Positions 47,601-57,556 of a stretch of 64,000 nt of DNA are shown here, in pieces. Origin of the DNA: Otis tarda (lineage: Eukaryota > Chordata > Aves > Otidiformes > Otididae); NCBI GenBank assembly GCA_026413225.1, contig CM048555.1, forward strand, positions 80,731,785 through 80,795,784. Reading direction: 5' to 3'. A model generated the notes under the pieces. The model worked only from the letters and a program-made list of their open reading frames with translations. It had not been told where the DNA came from and ran no database searches. Numbering within the stretch: the stretch's first letter is position 1; each line of letters starts with the position of its first letter. A program made the translations under genes and the position numbers.

Positions 47601-48263
47601 CTACGAAGCCAACCCCATCCTGAGGAGCATTTCAGTGCCGAAGGCTGGGGGTTTTCCCGGTGGGGAAGGACAAACCGCCAGCTCTGCAATGCAAAACCCA
47701 TCAGCTCCTAGGCGAAGTGTAATTGAGGGCCAGGTCCTCGGCTGGTGGAAAGCATCGTGGCTCCACCGCCACCCAGCAGCAGAAAGCCAGTGGGACACCG
47801 CCAATTTACAGCGAGCGAGGAGCTGGCCCTGTGTCAAAACGTGCATTAAATCTCCATTTGGGCTGTAGGACTTTATTGAACGTGTGTTCCTCACTGACAC
47901 AGCTTGTTTTACGTGAAAAAAAAGGATTCGGATTCGGAGCACGGGTGAGAGCGGCAGATGTATGTGAACAGCACAGCCCGCAATGGGTCTGCCTCCCGTT
48001 CCGGAGGGGACAAGACCGGTTAAGCCCCTGGGCTGAATACAGCTCTGTATTTTGAGGACAGGGCTCGCTTCATCCCCCAGGTTTAGGACTGAGTTACCAG
48101 TCAAAATACGAGTCAGGTGCAACTTCCCCTGCTGGTGATATTGCAGGAAATTCCTTCCCTTTTCACCAAAAAATAGTATTCTTCTCCCTCCGTTTGAACA
48201 GGGGCTTTGCAGGAGCCCATGGCTGAAAGCCAGGGACGGAAAGCCCATGTGCTCCACCTTCAT
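47601..48263 (-). other. Unassigned 220-codon open frame, probably not coding
   Basis: An ATG-initiated frame on the - strand without recognisable domain, signal peptide, transmembrane pattern or repeat. It overlaps no transposon I recognise. In a sequence of this composition a single frame of this length is unusual but possible by chance, because stop codons are locally rare on one strand. No splice structure, Kozak-like context or polyadenylation signal argues for it. I list it because it is the best non-repeat ATG frame of the window, not because I believe it encodes a protein. Confidence 0.12.
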
Positions 48264-50384
48264 GGGTTCAGGATGCCCCTAAGACAGAGAGGGACCGATT
48301 TCCAGCCATCCATTTTTAACCTGTATTTTAAGGCCCCAAGAAGAGGTCTTACTCAAGTGCTCCACTTCAGGTTTCCCAAGGCATTTCTTTCTGTCCTTAT
48401 CACCACTAGAAACCAAGATTTTAGCCATTTCCAGGTCTGTGCAGTTCCTTTCCTGCCTCACATTGGAGATTTGGGAAACTAACTGTATTTTACACCTTCC
48501 CCACCTTCCCTCTCAACCACCTCTCCCTCTATCTTCTCTTTCACTGCTCTTAGCTCAGATATCCCCTACAATTATTTTTTTCCTCTTCCCTTGCAAGGGT
48601 TAAGACCAAACCGCCTCCGAGTCACCCAGTCGCTTACTCCCAGAAACCCGTTCAAGTGGGACCTGCTGCCAACGCCGGAACACATTTGTATCCCGCTGTT
48701 CCCAGCCATGTGGCAGGTGATTCTTAGTCACAACGGATTTGCTTTGCTCCTGCAGGACTGTCATCTCGTGTTTACTCTGGGACCGCAGGAAAAATCACTG
48801 GTCTGAGGCAAGGCTTGAACACGGGAACTCCTTTTTTTACTGTCTTGCACAGGGTGTCACAATTTTATTAAAACCCAGACAAGCCTGACATCTTGGTGAC
48901 AGAATATAATTTCCCTAACCAATGCCTTGATACCAAAAATTAGGCTGAATTGCATTATTTTAAAGGAGCAGATGGGAATACGAAACATCTGCCCAGGGAA
49001 ATGCTTAGATGGCCACAGTCCATTCCCGCCGTGGCAGGGTACCTAATGGCTTCCATTGGTGAGTGCAGAGCTGAAGCCACGGGTAAACGTCCATCCCTGG
49101 GTGGTCATGTTCCTTCATAAGAAATAGCTTTGCTCCTCCCCAAACATGGCAGGCATGAAGATGCTGGAGGAGAAGATCAGGTTTGTAGTGAGGCTGTGAA
49201 GATAAGAGGGTAAGGGGTTAATGCGTGACTCATGGGGCATCTCTCCATCCCTGGCACATCCACACCGGTCCAGCAGCAGAAAGTGTCAGGGATGTAGCTT
49301 GGCCAGCTGCATCTTCAGAAACATCCCGCACACCTGTCGACTGAATCCTTCACCAGCGAACCCTCCCTGGGCAGTTCAAGGAGAAAACTACTGCAAGGGG
49401 TCTCCTGACCCACACAGAGTTTGAAGCTTTTCAAGCCAGGGTGACAGCCTAGACCCCAGGAATGAGCATTCCTGCCTTTCCAAGTGCTGTGTGTGGCCAA
49501 GTAAGCCAGAAGACATGCCTGTGTCCTTGTCCCAGATGTCAGTAGCAGGTCCTGACTCTGGACCTTACCTTCCCCATCTCCAAACAGCAGAATCGAGATG
49601 TGGATTTGGAAGCTGTGCAGGGGCAAGCAAACTTTGCCTACAGAAGAATTGGTTATCGGGGTACTTAGATTGGCAGATGACAGATGACAGATTTGGGGAC
49701 ATATTCATGGAAGAAAACTCCATCAGGTAAACTTCAAGGCCACATTTTGGCTCAGAAAGGTCCTGAGCTACAGCCTGGATGGGGCCATCAAAGCCACCCC
49801 TGTTCCCCCAGTGCATTGCAAACCTGCAGCTACCAGCACTGCCCAGGCACTTCAACAGGGCAAGACAGTAGAGGGTGGAAGGGTTGTGGCTTCTGTGGGT
49901 TGAAGCATACCCACCTACATTTCTCAAGCAGGCCGTAGAGGATAGGCAATGTCCCTGAGGAAGATGGGGGAAGGCAAGGAAAAAAGTGTGAGAAGTATCC
50001 TTCACCAAGCCCCAGGAGCTGGGGAGGGGTCTGAAGGTCCCAGCAGAGCCACAGCCCAGGGAAGGCAACTAGGCCAGGACGTGGAGGTCCTCTGCCCAGG
50101 GCTCTCTGCCACCACTGGCAGACCTGCAGGTTTTTCTTTTTTCTCGAGGCATAGCTGAGCTCACTGCGTCCGTATTCAGCACAGCTGCCCAAGCAAGGTC
50201 TGAACCAAATCGCAGCTTATTTTGAGCACTGTTGAGCTTTAATAACCTGAGAAAGCCATTGTGCTTGCCAAATCTACTTCATTTCTGCCTCAGAGCTGTC
50301 TTGCAATCGGCTCCAATGACGAGCAGAGTGAAATCAGTGCTGACACGTAACCCATGTCTTTCTGTGGGCAGCAAGTCTGTCACA

Positions 50385-50520
50385 AGTTGGATCTTTCTAG
50401 TGGCACTTTTCTGAACGCTTTCCAAATGGTCAACGTGCTTTTCGATTCAAGGACTCCATATTCAACTACTCATGTCAACAGTTCTGGAGAAGGATGGCAC
50501 ATTTGACCCTCTGAATTCTC
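50385..50520 (-). mobile_element. Possible ancient CR1/L3-like LINE fragment (antisense)
   Basis: GGATCTTTCTAGTGGCACTTTTCTGAACGCTTTCCAAATGGTCAACGTGC, followed by CAAGGACTCCATATTCAAC, resembles the antisense ORF2-end region of old amniote CR1/L3 elements (the CTCTTCTGAACCCTTTCCAATTTGTCAACATCC-type segment). The match is weak, and the flanking blocks are not clearly recognisable. Confidence 0.3.
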
Positions 50521-51579
50521 TCTAGTGACATGTCCTAGGTCCCTCAGGACTTGCCAGCCCCATCCCTGATCTGAAATGCCATCAGCTAGAAGTCTCTGCA
50601 AAAATAAAACAACCCAGAGAAACCCAGGGCAATTTCTAGAAATGCAAACCCAAGCCTAAATTGGAGTAGATTGGACAATTTCTGCACACTCTGGAAGCAG
50701 AAATGCAAGGAGTGTTTAAGAAACAGTTGGGGAGAAAGCAATCAAGAGGACAACAACAAAAAAAAAAAAGAGAAGTAGATGTGAAAAAAAAAAATACTTG
50801 GTGTGCTGGAAACAGCATGGTTTAGCTGGAAAGAGGCCCCCCAAGAGAGCAAACAGATGATGTTGGGAGGGAGGAGAGGAGAGGAAACGGCATCAGAGAA
50901 AAAATATAGCAAAGAGACAGAGCTGGGGAAAGAGAGTGAGAGCCACAAAACAAGCAGAGAGAACACAAAGCAATCATTAATTAGAGGAGGAAAAAGAAAT
51001 AATGTGCAACAAATTGCAGAGAGCATTGGCAATTAGCGGCGAGGAATCCATTCCCTTCTGCGCACAATAGACGCCGGATAAGAACATCCATTTCAGGATG
51101 TTTTGCTCAAGTGTTGCTGGGAGGCAAGTAGCCATACCGGAGTGGGCATTTGTGCTGGCACCGCCTGTGTGAAGGGAGGAAAGACGTGTCATGAGAGGGA
51201 ACAGCTGGCTGAGGCAGGGGGGACCCAAAGAGATTGGAAAAGTGTGGGTAGCAAAGGATTTAGGAAAAGCATTCCAGTTCAATAACCCTCTGAGTAAGCT
51301 GAAGTATGTATTTAAGACACAGCAACATCACTCATCTTCTTCTTCAATGGGGACCACACTCAGGTGTCCCTCAACCTGTCTTGAGATCTACAGCAGTGAC
51401 CCTCCTTGCCTTGAACGGGGCGGGACAATGCGGGGCTACCCACCCCATTCCCTCTGGACTCAGGTGACTCCTTAAATAACTCAAGTGAATGCTTTGTGCT
51501 GGAAAGCTCTACAGAAATTGAAGGAACCCGTTCTCCACCTCAATGGCTCCTGAACCAAACCAGGGTACTTTTCAAAGAT
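50521..51579. other. Purine-rich unique stretch
   Basis: No gene recognised. A12 and A11 runs lie at about 50,758-50,769 and 50,784-50,794. From about 50,820 to 51,000 the + strand is strongly purine-rich (GGAGGAGAGG-type). No repeat structure or protein similarity is evident. Confidence 0.45.
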
Positions 51580-52088
51580 ACAGAGATCTGTCGAGACTCT
51601 TCATCAGGTTCATTGTTGTTCCTTGGATGTGCTCCAGCACCTCAACGTCCTTCCTGTACTGAGGGGCCCACAACTGCACACAGTATTCAAGGTGCAGCCT
51701 CACCAGTGTTGAGTACAGGGGCATCATCACTGCCCTACTCCTGCTGGCCCCACTGTTCCTGATGCAAGCCAGGATGCTACTGGCCCTCTTGGCCACCTGG
51801 GCACACTGCTGGCTCAAATTCAGCCTGCTGTCAACCAACACCCCCAGGTCCCTTTCCACTGGTCAGCTTTCCAGCCACTCTTCCCCAAGCCTGTAGCTTG
51901 GAGTTGTTGTGAACCGTGTGCAGGACCCAGCACTCAGCCTTGCTGAACCTCATACAGTTGGCCTTGGCCCATTCACCCAGCCTGTCGAGATCCCTCTGTA
52001 GATCCTTCATACCCTCAAGCAAATCAGCACTCCCACCCAACTTGGTGTCATCTGCAAACTTACTGAGAGTGCACTCGGTCCCCTCATG
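51580..52088 (-). mobile_element. CR1 LINE internal fragment lacking its 3' end (antisense)
   Basis: An antisense CR1 fragment of about 510 bp of the second subfamily. Read on the - strand it starts next to T-E-C-T-L-S-K, followed by an intact F-A-D-D catalytic box at 52,047-52,058. The frame to 51,831 gives G-G-S-A-D-L-L-E-G and [11 protein letters not shown] frameshift near 51,860-51,910 leads into 51,859-51,572 with [17 protein letters not shown] and [12 protein letters not shown]. Homology ends at about 51,585, well before the C-terminal tail and 3' UTR. A LINE fragment without its 3' end is not a normal insertion product, so the rest was removed or displaced by a later rearrangement. Confidence 0.92.
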
Positions 52089-53419
52089 GGACTGAGTTAA
52101 CTTGAGACCCAGTCAACACAGTCAAGGGATCCTGGAGACCCGTGCCATTGACCAGAGAGGTCTCACAATCAATCCTTTCTGTCACTTAGCTGAGATTTCA
52201 AAGTTTATCATGCTATTAGTCACTTACCAAGGATCTGCTGCAGCAAGGAATCTCTCAACCCTTTGAGGTATTACCCAGGGGGACATCCTGATGTGCAGCT
52301 TGCTGCCATGCAGGAATGCTCAAAGGGCTCTTGGGCTTCTTGGTATTTGTGGAGTAAGATAATTGACTAACAGTCGCATTTGCACACCACCTGTAGATGT
52401 TAGCTTCTGCCAAATTTGGCTTGAGTTGCACACTGGCCAGCACTGTGGTTAGGGGGGTGCATCACCATCCCTTGGCGTTGTTATCTGCCTCCCCCAAATC
52501 CACTTTGAGTCAGATGCTGCCATTACCATCAGGACCAGACACACCTATCACTGATGGCTGTCACCATCGCTTGAACGGGGTTATGGGAAAAGTGGTCAGG
52601 TTGCAGGGTAAGGGGGAGGACATCACCACAGGAACCTACCTAGGGCAGCTGGAGGCGAGGCAAGATGCCCCAGGGTACTCAATGGCAGTAGAAATATTTA
52701 GGCAACTAAACCAAGCATTGAGTTCACTCCTCATCCAGGGCATCCAGTGCCATTGGAGACGTTCTTGGGTGTCCTATCTGCCCTCCAGCATCTCCTCTAA
52801 AATGAGTCACCTATCCTTGGAGAATTTGATAACCCTGGAGCCAGTTGGAAAGGTCAAACCCTCTCTGTGCTCCTCCCAGACCTGGCATCCTCTCCGGGGT
52901 GGACATCAGTCTTAAGCGAAACGAATAATCCACCCTTGCTCTCTTTTCAGTTTACACCTCTCAGTTGCGTTCAGCGAGTTAAGCACCACTGAAAGCCGTG
53001 AAAACCCCAGAAAGCCAGATAAAACCCTGCCCTAACTAAAGACAGAGTGTGAGCACAGGGATGAGAGGTCTTGTTTAGGTGATTTGTCAAACATCTTTGA
53101 AGACATCACTGCTGCGGTACTGGAAGAAAACGACTCTCTCAGCCGGTGATTTTTTTTCAAAGAGCATCTCAGAAGGTTTCATCTGTGAGATAAATGGTTG
53201 AAACAAAGGGTTGGAGACTGAAAGGGAGAAAGGAAAAACAGAATCTGGAGCACAAACAGATTAGAGAGTAGGCGAGAAAGCAATGCCGGAGGTAGAAATC
53301 TTCTGAGCTTGGAAACACACCATGGGACTGGGTGCATCAACAGGGCCATTGGGGCAGCTGTGATTTATAACATGTAGGCTGCAAAAGACTGCAAGGCAAA
53401 ACACTGACTAAAGCACTTC
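52089..53419. other. Unclassified block between CR1 fragment and solo LTR
   Basis: No gene is assigned. The + strand frame 52,397-52,915 is open for 172 codons. On the - strand, 52,443-52,255 is open for 62 codons, ending shortly upstream (in the - direction) of a good splice-donor-like TTGGTAAGTGA at about 52,223-52,233. The block begins exactly where the CR1 fragment stops being recognisable. It may be an unrecognised dispersed repeat, such as internal or untranslated sequence of an endogenous retrovirus, but I cannot assign it. The rest, to 53,419, is ordinary sequence without a retroviral polypurine tract before the LTR. Confidence 0.35.
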
Positions 53420-53881
53420 TGTCCTGGCTCTGGTCGGGATGGAGTTCATTTTCACCAGAGCTGGGAGAGGAGCTGGAGCTGGTGGCACCTGTGGATGGGG
53501 AACACAGCTGGGACAAGTTACCAATTAGCCAACAGCTGGGACAGGTTACCCAAACTGGCCCAAGGGCTGTCCCATCCCACGTGACACCATGCTCAGGGTA
53601 TAAAGTGGGGATGGTGCTGAGGGCCAAGTTTTGCTACTTGAGAGGGAGCTGGGCATTGGGATCCACAGTGAGGTACTGTACTGTAAGTTACATACAAGTA
53701 TTTTTTGCTACTGGGTGTTTTTTGTTGTTTGTTTTCTTTTCCCCTGTTATTCTCTTAAGCTGTTTTTATCTCAACCCACAAGTTTTTCTTTCCTGATTCT
53801 CTTCCCCATCCCATTGCGGGGGGTAGTGAGGGAGCAACTGCGTAGTATTTTAGCTGCTGAGTGAGGCTAAACCAAGGCACA
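53420..53881 (+). mobile_element. Solo LTR of an avian ERVL-type endogenous retrovirus
   Basis: A long terminal repeat of about 460 bp in + orientation. It starts TGTCCTGGCTCTGGTCGGGA and ends near GGCTAAACCAAGGCACA, the characteristic ends of a widespread ERVL-type LTR family in birds. Inside are the CCAAGGGCTGTCCCATCCCA region, GTGACACCATGCTCAGGGTATAAAG with the TATA box at 53,599-53,604, and the CTCTTAAGCTGTTTTTATCT and CAACCCACAAGTTTTTCTTTC blocks. Last come CCCCATCCCATTGCGGGGGG and GAGGGAGCAACTGCGTAG. Neither side shows a polypurine tract, primer-binding site or gag/pol/env similarity, so it is a solo LTR left by recombination. A clear target-site duplication is not visible. The 53,482-53,796 open frame inside it is meaningless. 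The TATA region could still act as a promoter. Confidence 0.87.
53599..53604 (+). promoter_or_regulatory. TATA box of the solo LTR
   Basis: TATAAA in the expected middle position of the LTR, about 180 bases after its start, preceded by the ATGCTCAGG block that stands before the TATA box in this LTR family. Whether it still initiates transcription is unknown. Confidence 0.6.
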
Positions 53882-56800
53882 GAAATTACTTAAGAAGCTT
53901 AGATCTCTTCTCAAAATAGATGTAGGCACTCACAATATATTTTTCTTCAGATTTTAAAGACCTTTTTCAGTAGCTTGCACCAGTGCAGGCAGGTGCCACA
54001 GCACAACCTTTGGCTCCTGCAGTGCTGGAGGAAAACAAACCAAACAAATCAAATGGTCCCTTGGAAACTCGTTGGTTTGGGATATAGCTGAGTAAAATAC
54101 TTATCCTTCGAAAGGAGGAGAGGGAAACATGAACTGAAGCAAAGGGGAAAGGAGTGGACACAGGATCTGTTTGGTAGAGCCGAAGAGGATTTCAGGTCCA
54201 AATACACTGCTGTTTGAAAATGAACCTCTTGCTGTAATCTGGTTTTCTAGGGACACCTCTCCTATTTTATCTTTTCTTATTATTTATTCTTATTTTCTGC
54301 TGGGAATTAAATACCCAGGAAAACTCTCGCATTTCAAATATGAGTCTTATGCCTTTCACCTTCCAAAACTACAACTTTTCAACAACTGGAAGTGAGAAGA
54401 ATTAAACTCTAGCCAAACTGAATGGTATCTCTTATTTTGTTTCTGAATTTCTCTGCAAAATATCAAGTCTTTCCTTTTAAAGTTTAATTCTGCTTTTGTA
54501 TCAGTACTATTCTGGGCAAGAGAGCATTTGGAAACCAGAGATTTGTCAACCAGCCCCTGCTACTGGGAAATGATTCCTTCTTCGCAGCTACAGCAGCACG
54601 CTGACACGGAGAAAACCTCCTACATTAGATATTAGAATATGAACCTTTTACCTCTTTTCTCAAATTATTTTCAATTCCTCTATCAGAGATGCCATTCACT
54701 TTTCAGCTAAATATTTCATTCAGGAGTAATGAATTCTTTTTTTGGATAAATATCTGTCACTGCCTCCTATCAGCAGTAATTAAAGTCATATGATGCAGCC
54801 TTCAGCGTTACAGTTGATGAGCGGTTCGTGGCTGCTGTTGATGGGTAACAAATTCTTTTGGGGAAGGAGCTGACAGTCACTGTACTGACATAAACCACCA
54901 GCTCCTGGATCTTCCCAGGACAGAGAAGGCAGTGGGACCCATCATCATGTTCATCCTTGGATGCAGCAAGTCATTTGCGTCAGCAGGAGAGGTTGATGCT
55001 GGAGATGACAATGAAACCTGGCGTACTAAGGCCACACTTGCCCTCAGGGTGGTCTTTCCCCAGCTCCAACCTCCTTCATTCAGCACTGAGTCCAGAAAAG
55101 CTCTTTTTTTCTTGTTCAAAGGTCCTCTGACCTTCCAGCTCTGTCTTGCTGACCCACCCTGGCCACCTCATGTTTCCCCATCCAGCTTAACCCAGCTCCT
55201 CCTGTCCAGGTTGCTGATCCCATTGCTCTGGCTCTGTATTGGACAGTTGTAACTCTGTATATATCTATCAGGCAGATATAAATAGACTTAATTGCCTTAC
55301 ATACTCATGCAGAAGAGAAAGGTGGCTCTGACATCCAGCCATTTCATCACAGCTCAGCCCACTGTTTTCCTACAAGTCCCCAAAACGCCATGTCCCAGGG
55401 ATTGCCAAAAGGAAAATTAGGCCCCAAAAATTCCCACTCCTCTAGTGAAATAAAAATCTGGATGTAGCTCAGAAATGCTGATAACTTGCTTCATCACTGT
55501 TTCTCAGTCTAAAATCCCATCCTGTCTCCCTTCTGCTGCTGCTAAGCTCTGCCAGCCCTCAGGAATAGATAGACTTTACCCTTAGCCACACATTACTCCT
55601 GTTTGCAGCTTAGACCTGCTGTAGGTATGTCTCCAGGTCATGGTAAGGGTGTGGAGAGGCTCCATCTACTTTCGATCTCAAAGCGTCTGAGGCTCCTCAT
55701 CCCCAGGAAACTGAGGGGAAGGGGATGAAGTGCCGTTCCTGGGTCTGTCTCCAGCACTGCGAAAGACCCCAGCCCTGCTTCCAGAGCTAAAACATCAGTC
55801 AGAGCGTGGAGGGCAAGCAGTAGAGATGGTGGTTCTCATTTTCATTCCGGTTCAATTCAGCATCCTCGAGAAGCAAAGCCATGCACAGACACTGATAGTG
55901 GATTTCATACAAAGTAATCAGAACACAATAATATTCTCTCCGGTAACGGTCTTGGCAAAAGCCTGGGAGATGTTGACATTATTTGCATCTTTATTGTTCC
56001 TGAGCAGTAGAGCAATGATGTCGCCGTGTTTTGACTAAATAGACAGAGATGTTTTGTTGCTTCCTTGAGTGTGGAAAGATTAAGCCCAATTACACGTTTG
56101 CTCCATCTCCCTCTGTTCCAACATACAGATTCCATCTTTGCCGAAATTGCAGAACCACCCTGTGACTTATTTAAGGCGGGTATTAACGGAGAGCGAGTAT
56201 CATCTGCACGAAACGGAGGGGCATGCCCCCCACCAAGGAGGATTATGATTTTGTCTAGATGGGTTGAGAGTGGTGCTGCACAGGATGTTCATGTCAACCA
56301 AGGTCCCAGCCTCAGCCCCAGCCTGCGGGCGGTCTGGTAAAACGACCTTGCATGCCTCATTGCGTCCCCTTTTCCACTTTTGGAGAAAAGAGGGCAGCCG
56401 CTCATCCCCAAGCTGCAGGAGCATCCGAGCAGGGCCCTCCATGAACCACCTCCCCACGGAGATCATGCATGATCAGGCTGCAGCACGGCTACATCTGAAG
56501 CATCTCCAGGGAGGACACAGCAAAAAACAGGGGCAGTGTTGATCACTCAGTCAAAGATGAGCATCCATCACCAAATCTGCTGCCTTCCAGTCCAGAGGGA
56601 ACCACAGCCCAGCACACTCCCTTGGGCAGAACAAACTCCTCCTTCCAAAATTGCAGGCTGCTTTACAAAGGAAGTCCCAAAATAAAAATAAAAAAAATGG
56701 CAAGGGGCCAGCACAAAGGATGGATTTTTGCTATCTGGCCTTCCCACCTGGAGGGAAGAAGGAATGGTTGGTTGAGGTTCTGGAAGAGAAAATTAAAGTC

Positions 56801-57017
56801 CAGGTGGTGAGGCTGACTGAAGGCAGCCTGCATTAACTGAGCAAAGGTGCCATCTGGTCTTCCCAAGCTTCCTAAAAAAACTGGCCATTCTTTGCCACCC
56901 TTACATCTAGTTTTGGAGTTGCTGGGCAGTGAAGTAGGGATCTACACACAGCCTAAAGCTGGGGTTGCAGTAGGATGAGGTGGATGGACTTAGTAGGACC
57001 ATCCTAAGAAGGATTCT
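53882..57017. other. Unique stretch with candidate conserved region
   Basis: No gene recognised. About 55,890-56,110 is AT-rich, with a perfect octamer ATTTGCAT at 55,981-55,988 and ATTACACG/AATTGCAG type sequence, and may be conserved non-coding DNA. The 54,180-54,790 part is AT-rich without recognisable repeats. Open frames are short. Confidence 0.42.
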
Positions 57018-57556
57018 CCCCCTCTACTCTGCTCTGAGACTCCACCTGCAATACTGTGTCCAGCTCTGGAGCTCCCAACATCAGAAGGACATGGACCAGT
57101 TGGAGAGGGTCCAGAGGAGGCCACGCAGATGATGAGAGGGCTGGAGCAGCTCTGCTGTGAGGCCAGGCTGAGAGAGCTGGGGCTGCTCAGCCTGGAGAAG
57201 AGGAGGCTCCGGGGAGACCTGAGAGCGGCTCCCAGTGCCCAAAGGGGGCTGCAGGAAAGGTGGGGAGAGACTCTTCAGCAGGCCCTGGTGTGACAGGACA
57301 AGGGGTAACGGTTTTAAAATAGAGGGAGGTAGATTAAGATTAGAAATTAGGAAAAAATTTTTTGTACTGAGGGTGGTGGAACACTGTCCCAGGTTGCCCA
57401 GAGAGGTGGTGGGTGCCCCATCCCTGGAAATATTCCAGGCCAGGTTGGCCGGGGCTGTGAGCAACCTGATCTGGTTGGAGATGTCCCTGCTCCTTGCAGG
57501 GGGTGTGGACTTGGATGGCTTTTAAAGGTCCCTTCCAGCCCAAACCAGTCTGTGAT
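57018..57556 (+). mobile_element. CR1 LINE, 3' part with ORF2 remnant
   Basis: A sense CR1 of about 540 bp. It enters at the L-Y-S-A-L block (57,019) and continues with [41 protein letters not shown] and the C-terminal tail G-R-L-R-L-E-I-R-K-K-F-F (open frame 57,235-57,525). Frameshifts or stops separate the parts. The majority stem CTCCTTGCAGG is present at 57,490-57,500. The terminal octamer tail is degenerate (CAGTCTGTGATCAGG). It enters at almost the same point of ORF2 as the 5.8-kb copy. Confidence 0.95.

Larger units (their letters stand above)
45458..50384. other. Five-kilobase unique stretch with one long ATG frame
   Basis: No gene recognised with confidence. An A15 run lies at 46,497-46,511, a C8 run at about 47,212-47,219 and a nine-A run at about 47,457-47,466. 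On the - strand, an ATG frame of 220 codons runs from 48,263 to 47,601. It is the longest ATG-initiated frame outside repeats, with no recognisable domain. The same interval on the + strand (47,700-48,000) contains AT/GC-balanced sequence that could be conserved non-coding DNA. Confidence 0.4.

Noticed and set aside
53482..53796. 104-codon + strand frame
   Set aside because: Entirely inside the solo LTR, which does not encode protein here.
53881..54400. Internal retroviral sequence beyond the LTR
   Set aside because: No primer-binding site or gag-like sequence follows the LTR, so a provirus is not supported.
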